NCBI GenBank assembly: GCA_020002185.1
Contig: CM034543.1
Coordinates: 33,706,465 to 33,770,464 of the forward strand
DNA: 64,000 nucleotides
Reading direction: 5' to 3'
Source: Paraescarpia echinospica
Taxonomy: Eukaryota > Annelida > Polychaeta > Sabellida > Siboglinidae
Below, in pieces: positions 55,711 through 64,000 of the stretch; position 1 is the stretch's first letter, and each line of letters begins with the position of its first letter. Under the pieces are notes generated by a model. The model saw only the letters and a program-made list of their open reading frames with translations. It was not told where the DNA came from and searched no databases. The position numbers and the translations under genes were made by a program.

Positions 55711-58700
55711 GATGTGAACAGCACATTCGTTTAAATTTTTTTGGAGGTCAATTTAACCAATGTACGTTTTATTTAAACAGCACATATCTATCAACACATG
55801 TACATTTATTATTTTTATGTTTTATCATTTACCCGTGCATATGCTTTGTTGAACTATATGTACCGTTATATAGGAAAAGGAAGCATACACTTGTCATTAC
55901 TGTTTATTTAGCCATATATTCCATAGTTTTGAAGATAAACATAAAAATCGGGTTCCCATGACACCTTTCACCGAGGCGGTTGCTGTAAACACCATTACAA
56001 TATCATGCTGTATATTTTTGTAATGGTTATATCAAACAAACTCTGTGTCGACGTTTCGTGATAACTGACCATATATGCTACTTTACCTATTCTAAAAAAT
56101 ATCAACAGGAGTATGTGAGTTTTAGGTTTGACACATTCATATTTATTATTTCCTCTATGTCATAATGTAAGAAGTATGTATAAAATATATATATCATGTT
56201 TTTGCTAGAACCAGGGAACATGGAAACAATTTTCTATATATAGGCCAGTGTTTTCAGGCTGGTGTCATGATAATTATTATATAATATATACCACAATGAC
56301 TACGTATTGGGATATATTGTATGTTCCTGGATACACTAAAAATGTACACAATTATTTTGAGTACCCTACGTTTTCAGACATCTTTGTTCCTATATAACTG
56401 GACACCGACTATTAGTGCTATTTGATTAAGTATAACTTCTCACCGATGTCATACAAAGCCCTATTTATAGTCAAATGAGACAACGTCAGGACTCATCCGT
56501 GTTTGTAAAAATATTCGGACGTCTTTTCTGTGTATTATTTTTTGTACCATGTTTTCGGACAGATGAAAATTGTATTAATTTTAGGTGTCCCAATACATAA
56601 AATGATTACGGTATTACATTTAACATCGTCTATCATATGACTAAAACTAATAGACTGGAATAAAAACATATAAGTGTGTTCCTCTATGAAACACTTTTCA
56701 AACACAAGATATAAAAGATCAAGTAGCAGTTATTAAACCGACCCTATAATTATTAAATCGACCTTGTCTGTTAGTCATTTTGTAATACAGACAGTTCGCA
56801 ATTTGAATGTTGGACCCTTGAAATGTTTGAATTGTATACAAAATATTTAAATAGTAAACACTATCTACTGGCTGTATTTCGTGGCAAACTGCAAATTCCT
56901 GCAATTTCCCTTTGAAGTTCCCACAATCAAGACTGCAAGTGGGCCAAAGTACATCTGAGTCTGCACACTTTTTGTTCGTACTATTACCACTCCTGGCATC
57001 AGAGGGTAACACTGAGTAACCGAACAGACAAGAATAGAAATCTGGTTAAATTTGTTTCCAGGTAATTCCACAGGTGGCGCCACATTAGCATACACAAACC
57101 ACCAGATTATAAAGGGCCTTCCATTCAATTGTTGTCATCTATTCTACATGCACTCATGCACAGATACCTGTCAATTTCTGTTATTCACATTTCTAGCATT
57201 AACAGAACCAGCACATAAACCATCCAGTCAGCACCTAAACTGTTCAATTTAACTATCGGTCTTTATCCTAGCTGTAAGGCCTACTACTAAGGGAACTAAT
57301 AATTTCTTCCAACAAACATTACAAATCACAACACACCCATCAGTCATGCAATAAAAAGATATTGTTTCTTTTAAACTGAATCATTACACACAGTGAAACC
57401 AAGAATACTACATCACAATAGGATAGCCCACTCAGCTCATATCGACCAGCGTTCGCGTGATTCAGCGAAAGTGGCGCCATCTACATAAATGCGTGCTAGC
57501 AACACCGTTCAGCTGGTTTTGATAGCTTGATCAGCATTAGCCTGCATCTCTCGTTTTGCTCAGTTTGCATATAATAGTCTGGATTAATGCATATTCAAAA
57601 CATATTCTTCAAGTGGAATTTTTCGCAAGTGGTATTCTTCAAACAGTTAGGATAGAAATATTTGCAAAATGTGGCACACACCGTAAAGGTGCGCCAACAG
57701 TGGCAACACAGGTCACGTCACTTTTGTGGTAGTGCATTTGGCTGGAGATTTCTGTTATTTGGTGTTGACAACGTCGCCAAAATGTATTTGTAAATTGTGT
57801 GTGATTCAATGACACTGGTGTGTGTTTGTCAATTGTATTGATCATAGTAAATGTCTAAATACCGTCTTTGAAACCAATCCCCACACCTACGCACTAGCCA
57901 ATGATAAAAATATCAACAAGCGGGACAAGCCAATAAAAGGGACCGATTAGTAATACTATATTTAAAGCACTCTCCTATTAAATATAGTATTCTTGATTTT
58001 ACTGTGTGCTATATAATTATTATTTATGTAGGCATTCTTAACTACACTTGAGCCACAATTTCTGGTATTTCAAAACACTACTTTATTGCATACATGAATG
58101 CGACGGCATGAAAATCGATATATTCCAAAACTATTTTTTTAAATCGCACTATTTCTTTATAAAAACATTTCAAAAGTCCTGGATGTGCTTACAAGATAAA
58201 TATTATTATATAATATGCGGCATGCATATTTATGCAGAAAAAACAACTCAAGTCAAACATAGATTGAATTAGGCCAACTTAATGACATGCAGTTTTATTA
58301 ATCATTGCGAGTAATTGTGTAATCATCCATAATAAAGTGTCAAATAATCACAGCAAGCATGCCGGCCTCTGACTGCTAATTTCACAAAATACCTATAATT
58401 TGCAAATGTATTGAGTGCGACCACCCTTGATAAAAACATGATTATAATACCAAATTGCACCTTTTTCAACTGTATGCGGTTGTAATTATATGAAACAGTG
58501 GATTAGTAGCATATGTAATGGATGCATCCAATTATTTGCGCTACTACACCACCACTGATTACAATTACAGTGAAATGCAAGTCGCAATATTACAATTTGA
58601 TATTTATTTTACACTCTTATTAATGATTTGGGCAAATTCAGAGACAAGGTTTATGTTCTCTATTGTAAAAGTTGGTTGTCATTCGGTTTAACCAAAATAT

Positions 58701-58929
58701 CGAAATGTTCTTATGTCATTGCATACGTGATGACATAAACACATTCTATCATCATCGCGAACATAATTTTGAACATGATCACGTCATGATGTAAAGAAAT
58801 AGTATGGCCATAGTTCAACAGATATGATTATGAAATCAAATGTACACCCACATGGGACAGAGCGTTTTGCATTTTGTGTAATAATAACTGATACTGCACA
58901 ATTCAACAACACACCATTCCTTGTTTGTT
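55711..58929. other. Gene-poor stretch; possible 3' UTR at right end
   Basis: AT-rich with only short frames. The right part (about 58600-58929) may be the 3' UTR of the minus-strand gene ending at 58930; TTTATT at about 58605 (AATAAA on the minus strand) could be its polyadenylation signal. Confidence 0.45.
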
Positions 58930-58989
58930 TCACTTCTCATCCTCATCCTCTAGCTGTTCCCCGATAGCCTGGGCAAGTCTCTCAAAACC
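58930..58989 (-). CDS. Terminal exon of a minus-strand gene
   Basis: Exactly 60 bp. On the minus strand, TTCTGTTGTTTTAG is followed by GFERLAQAIGEQLEDEDEK and a TGA stop. The exon is in phase 0, GC-rich against AT-rich flanks, and ends in an acidic tail typical of cytosolic proteins. The family was not recognised. The rest of the gene must lie to the right, with the satellite array in its last intron. Confidence 0.6.
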   Translation of the reverse strand, partial: GFERLAQAIGEQLEDEDEK

Positions 58990-59489
58990 CTAAAACAACA
59001 GAAGTTCACAGCGAGTCCATTAAACCAACAACGTCTGTTCCTCATTTCTTAAAAGGAGGCAGTCTCTTCCTAGTGTTTCATTTATTAATTAATATAATGT
59101 TCTTAACACTATACTAACTATGCTGAAGGGTCACTGCGTGCTGAATTGTGTTTAGTAAGCCCGTAACAATGTTCACATTTTGAAGGTACAACCCTGGGGC
59201 ATGTTCAAGTCGGGCTCAATAAAATGCAGTACCCTTTGTTTCATGTCCCATTTCCCATGTTCAACACAGCAGACTTGCTGTTACAAATTACTACGCCCGG
59301 TAATTCCAGGTAGAGGAACTGACTGGCTCCTTTCATTACTGGAATAAATATGTTAACTGTATTACCTCTGCCAAGTTGCATTTCAAAAGCCCAAAACAGA
59401 GTTGGCCATAGAATGTAGCGGCTGCAACATTTTAAAACTATAACAAAACATTCAACTTGTAAACAACCATTATTGGCACTTTTTGTGTA
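58990..59489 (-). other. Presumed intron, pre-satellite part
   Basis: Unique sequence between the terminal exon and the satellite; no other exon was seen. Confidence 0.45.
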
Positions 59490-62400
59490 GGCATGTGTTC
59501 CAATACTGTGTCAAAGCACTGTCATAATACGTCTTAATCAGTAATCCCCTGTGCCAAACACTGTCACAAGTTGTTTCTATCCCCTGTGTTAAAACACTGT
59601 CATAAGATGTCTCTATCCCCTGTGCCAAACACTGTCACAAGATGTCTCTATCCCCTGTGTTAAAACACTGTCATAAGATGGATCTATCCCTGTGCTAAAC
59701 ACTGTCATAAGATGTCTCTATCCCCAGTGCCAAACACTGTCATAAGATGTCTCTATCCCCTGTGTTAAAACAATGTCATAAGATGTCTCTATCCCTGTGT
59801 CAAAACACTGTCATAAGATGTCTCCATCCCCTGTGTCAAAACAATGTCATAAGATGTCTCTATCCCTGTGCCAAAACGCTGTCATAAGATGTCTCTATCC
59901 CCTGTGTCAAAACAATTTCATAAGATGTCTCTATCCCTGTATCAAAACACTGTCATAAGAAGTCTTCATCCCTTGTGTAAAAACAATGTCATAAGATGTC
60001 TCTATCCCTGTGTCAAAGCACTGTCATAAGATGTCTCTATCCCCTGTGTCAAAACACTGTCATACGATGTCTCTATATCCTGTGTCAAAGCACTGTCATA
60101 AGATGTCTCTATCTGCTGTGTCAAAACACTGTCATAAGATGTCTCTATCCCCTGTGTCAAAACACTGTCATAAGATGTCTCTATCTCCTGTGTCAAAACA
60201 CTGTCATAAGATGTCTTTATCCCCTGTGTCAAAACACTGTCATAAGATGTCTCTATCCCTGTGTCAAAACACTGTCATAAGATGTCTCTATCCCTGTGTT
60301 AAAACACTGTCATGAGATGTCTCTATCCCCTGTGTCAAAACACTGTCATTAGATGTCTCCAACCCCTGTGTCAAAACACTGCCATAAGATGTCTCTATCC
60401 CCTGTGTCAAAACACTGTCATAAGATGTCTCTATCCCCTGTGTCAAAACACTGTCATAAGATGTCTCTATCCCCTGTGTCAAAACACTGTCATAATATTT
60501 CCCTGTCCCTGTGTCAAAGCACTGTCATAAGATGTCTCTATCTCCTGTGTCAAAACACTGTCATACGATGTCTCTATCCCCTGTGTCAAAACACTGTCAT
60601 AATATTTCCCTGTCCCTGTGTCAAAGCACTGTCATAAGATGTCTCTATCTCCTGTGTCAAAACACTGTCATACGATGTCTCTATCCCCTTTGTCAAAACA
60701 CTGTCATAAGATGTCTCTATCCCTGTGTCAAAACACTGTCATAAGATGTCTCTATCCCTGTGTCAAAACACTGTCATAAGATGTCTCTATCCCTGTGTCA
60801 AAACACTGTCATAAGATGTCTCTATCCCTGTGTCAAAGCACTGTCTTAAGATGTCTCTATCCCTGTGTCAAAACACTGTCATAAGATGTCTCTATCCCCT
60901 GTGTCAAAACACTGTCATAAGATGTCTCTATCCCCTGTGTCAAAACACTGTCATAAGATGTCTCTATCCCCTGTGTCAAAACACTGTCATAAGATGCTTT
61001 ATCTCCTGTGTCAAAACACTGTCATAAGATGTCTCTATCCCCTGTGTCAAAACACTGTCATAAGATGTCTCTATCCCCTGTGTCAAAACACTGTCATAAG
61101 ATGTCTCTATCCCCTGTGTCAAAACACTGTCATAAGACGTCTCTATCTCCTGTGTCAAGACAATGTCATAAGATGTCTCTATCCCATGAGTCAAAACACT
61201 GTCATAAGATGTCTCTATCGCTTGTGTCAAAGCACTATAATAAAATGTCTCTACCCCATATGGCAAAACACTGTCATAAGATGTCTGTATCCCTGTGTCA
61301 AAACACTGTCATAAGATGGCTCTATCCCCTGTGTCAAAACACTGTCATAAGATGTTTCTATCCCCTGTGTCAAAACACTGTCATAAGATGTCTCTATCGC
61401 TTGTGTCAAAGCACTATAATAAAATGTCTCTACCCCATATGGCAAAACACTGTCATAAGATGGCTCTATCCCCTGTGTCAAAACACTGTCATAATATGTC
61501 CCTGTCCCTGTGTCAAAGCACTGTCTTAAGATGTCCCTGTCCCTGTGTCAAAGCACTGTCTTAAGATGTCCCTGTCCCTGTGTCAAAGCACTGTCTTAAG
61601 ATGTCTCTATCTCCTGTGTCAAAACACTGTCATAAGATGTCTCTATCCCCTGTGTCAAAACACTGTCATAAGATGTCTCTATCCCTGTGTCAAAACAATG
61701 TCATAAGATGACTCTATCCCTGTGTCAAAACACTATCAGAAGATGTCTCTATCCCCTGTGTCATAACACTGTCATAAGATGTATCTATCCCCTGTGTCGT
61801 CAAAACACTGTCATAAGATGTCTCTATCCCCTGTGTCAAAACATTGTCATAAGATGTCTCTATCCCTGTGTCAAAACACTGTCATAAGATGTCTCTGTCC
61901 CTGTGTCAAAGCACTGTCATAAGATGTCTCTATCTCCTGTATCAAAACACTGTCATAAGATGTCTCTAGCCCCTGTGTCAAAACACTGTCATGAGATGTC
62001 TCTATCCCTGTGTCAAAACACTGTCGTAAGACGTCTCTATCTCCTGTGTCACGACAATGTCATAAGATGTCTCTATCCCATGAGTCAAAACACTGTCATA
62101 AGATGTCTCTAACCCTACATCAAAACAATGTCATAAGATGTCTCTATCTCCCGTGTCAAAACACTGTCATAAGATGTCTCTATCCCTGTGTTAAAATACT
62201 GTCATAAGATGTCTCTATCCCCTGTGTCAAAACACTGTCATAAGATGTCTCTATCGCTTGTGTCAAAGCACTATAATAAAATGTCTCTATCCCATATGGC
62301 AAAACACTGTCATAAGATGTCTGTATCCCTGTGTCAAAACACTGTCATAAGATGTCTCTATCTCCTGTGTCAAAACACTGTCATAAGATGTCTCTATCCC

Positions 62401-64000
62401 TGTGTCAAAACACTGTCATAATATGTCTCTGTCCCTGTGTCAAAGCACTGTCATAAGATGTCTCTATCTCCTGTGTCAAAACACTGTCATAAGATGTCTC
62501 TAGTCCCTGTGTCAAAACACTGTCATGAGATGTCTCTATCCCTGTGTCAAAACACTGTCATAAGACGTCTCTATCTCCTGTGTCAAGACAATGTCATAAG
62601 ATGTCTCTATCCCATGAGTCAAAACACTGTCATAAGATGTCTCTAACCCTGCATCAAAACAATGTCATAAGATGTCTCTATCTCCCGTGTCAAAACACTG
62701 TCATAAGATGTCTCTATCCCTGTGTTAAAACACTGTCATAAGATGTCTCTATCCCCTGTGTCAAAACACTGTCATAAGATGTCTCTATCGCTTGTGTCAA
62801 TGCACTATAATAAAATGTCTCTATCCCATATGGCAAAACACTGTCATAAGATGTCTGTATCCCTGTGTCAAACCACTGTCATAAGATGGCTCTATCCCCT
62901 GTGTCAAAACACTGCCATAAGATGTCTCTATCCCCTGTGTCAAAACACTGTCATAATATGTCCCTGTCCCTATGTCAAAGCACTGTCTTAAGATGTCCCT
63001 GTCCCTGTGTCAAAGCACTGTCTTAAGATGTCTCTATCTCCTGTGTCAAAACACTGTCATAAGATGTCTCTATCCCCTGTGTCAAAACACTGTCATAAGA
63101 TGTCTCTATCCCTGTGTCAAAACAATGTCATAAGATGACTCTATCCCTGTGTCAAAACACCATCAGAAGTTGTCTCTATCCCCTGTGTCATAACACTGTC
63201 ATAAGATGTATCTATCCCCTGTGTCAAAACACTCTCATAAGATGTCTCTATCCCCTGTGTCAAAACATTGTCATAAGATGTCTCTATCTCTGTGTCAAAA
63301 CACTGTCATAAGATGTCTCTGTCCCTGTGTCAAAGCACTGTCATAATATGTCTCTATCCCTGTGTCAAAACACTGTCATAAGACGTCTCTATCTCCTGTG
63401 TCAAGACAATGTCATAAGATGTCTCTATCCCATGAGTCAAAACACTGTCATAAGATGTCTCTATCCCTGTGTCAAAACACTGTCATAAAATGTCTCTAAC
63501 CCTGCATCAAGACAATGTCATAAGATGTCTCTATCCCATGAGTCAAAACACTGTCATAAGATGTCTCTATCGCTTGTGTCAAAGCACTATAATAAAATGT
63601 CTCTACCCCATATGGCAAAACACTGTCATAAGATGTCTGTATCCCTGTGTCAAAACGCTGACATAAGATGGCTCTATCCCCCGTGTCAAAACACTGTCAT
63701 ATGATGTCTCTATCCCCTGTGTCAAAACACTGTCATAAGATGTCTCTATCGCTTGTGTCAAAGCACTATAATAAAATGTCTCTACCCCATATGGCAAAAC
63801 ACTGTCATAAGATGTCTGTATCCCTGTGTCAAAACACTGTCATAAGATGGCTCTATCCCCTGTGTCAAAACACTGTCATAATATGTCCCTGTCCCTGTGT
63901 CAAAGCAATGTCTTAAGATGTCCCTGTCCCTGTGTCAAAGCACTGTCTTAAGATGTCCCTGTCCCTGTGTCAAAGCACTGTCTTAAAATGTCTCTATCTC
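59490..64000. repeat. 35/36-bp satellite array, runs off window
   Basis: About 125 units containing CACTGTCATAAGATGTCTC and ATCCC(C)TGTGTCAAAA. Units are 35 bp (CCC) or 36 bp (CCCC). The left edge (59490-59960) is most diverged, with GCCAAACACTGTCACAAG variants. Higher-order blocks recur: a variant pair with GCACTATAATAAAATGTCTC and CCATATGGCAAAACACTG is found near 61209, 61397, 62249, 62789, 63567 and 63747. A block with CAATGTCATAAGATGACTC recurs about 1426 bp apart (61694 and 63120). Confidence 0.97.

Noticed and set aside
59996..63916. Many 60-170 codon frames with SPVSKHCHKMSL-type repeats
   Set aside because: Translations of the 35/36-bp satellite; frame breaks at every 35-bp unit, and similar frames appear on the opposite strand.
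59490..64000. CRISPR-like impression from 36-bp repeats
   Set aside because: Units are head to tail with no unique spacers, and the DNA is animal.

Overview
The window is nuclear DNA from an animal, most likely a marine invertebrate. It is intron-rich and AT-rich, with GT-AG spliced exons of an SLC6 transporter. It also holds CR1/L2-like LINEs with (TAA)n or (TTA)n tails, a Ty3/Gypsy element, hAT-like and TTAA-type DNA transposons, and long minisatellites. The class of animal cannot be fixed from sequence alone. No bacterial genes, operons or CRISPR arrays were seen.

Layout. 1-797: gene-free, with one promoter-like cluster. 797-6703: a decayed THAP zinc-finger gene (copy A). A hAT-like transposon (1175-3084) interrupts its first exon and a LINE (about 3510-5143) interrupts its first intron. 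7145-15410: an inverted repeat pair flanks a second LINE (about 8100-11459). One arm is interrupted by an unclassified element with 14-bp terminal inverted repeats (14061-15353). 17050-24165: a decayed two-exon gene of the P2X7-like cysteine-rich family on the minus strand. A Ty3/Gypsy element (17296-23419) sits in its intron, and a TTAA-flanked element (19766-20979) sits in the reverse transcriptase of that retrotransposon. 24214-24774: a head-to-head pseudogene with a CGCKKGC-type cysteine-rich tail. 25016-25500: a 151-bp tandem repeat rich in ATGGCGGC. 25500-33900: mostly gene-poor, with a small basic ORF at 30534.

33907-40199: four well-supported exons of a glycine-transporter-like SLC6 gene, running from the segment before TM1 to about TM4. 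Several transposons lie in its introns. The rest of the gene is missing. Downstream come a 35-bp minisatellite, a gap of exactly 1000 N and a 53-bp minisatellite, so the lost exons may lie in an under-sized gap. A possible terminal exon occurs at 47019. 50735-55043: THAP copies B and C face each other around a fragment of the P2X7-like gene (intron plus exon 2). That fragment preserves the empty site of the Gypsy element. 58930-58989: a short, convincing terminal exon of a minus-strand gene, followed in its presumed intron by a 35/36-bp satellite from about 59490 past the window end.

The only gene likely to be functional host sequence with a recognised role is the SLC6 transporter; the 58930 terminal exon looks real but is unidentified. 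Much of the remainder is layered mobile DNA whose order of insertion can be read from nested boundaries.
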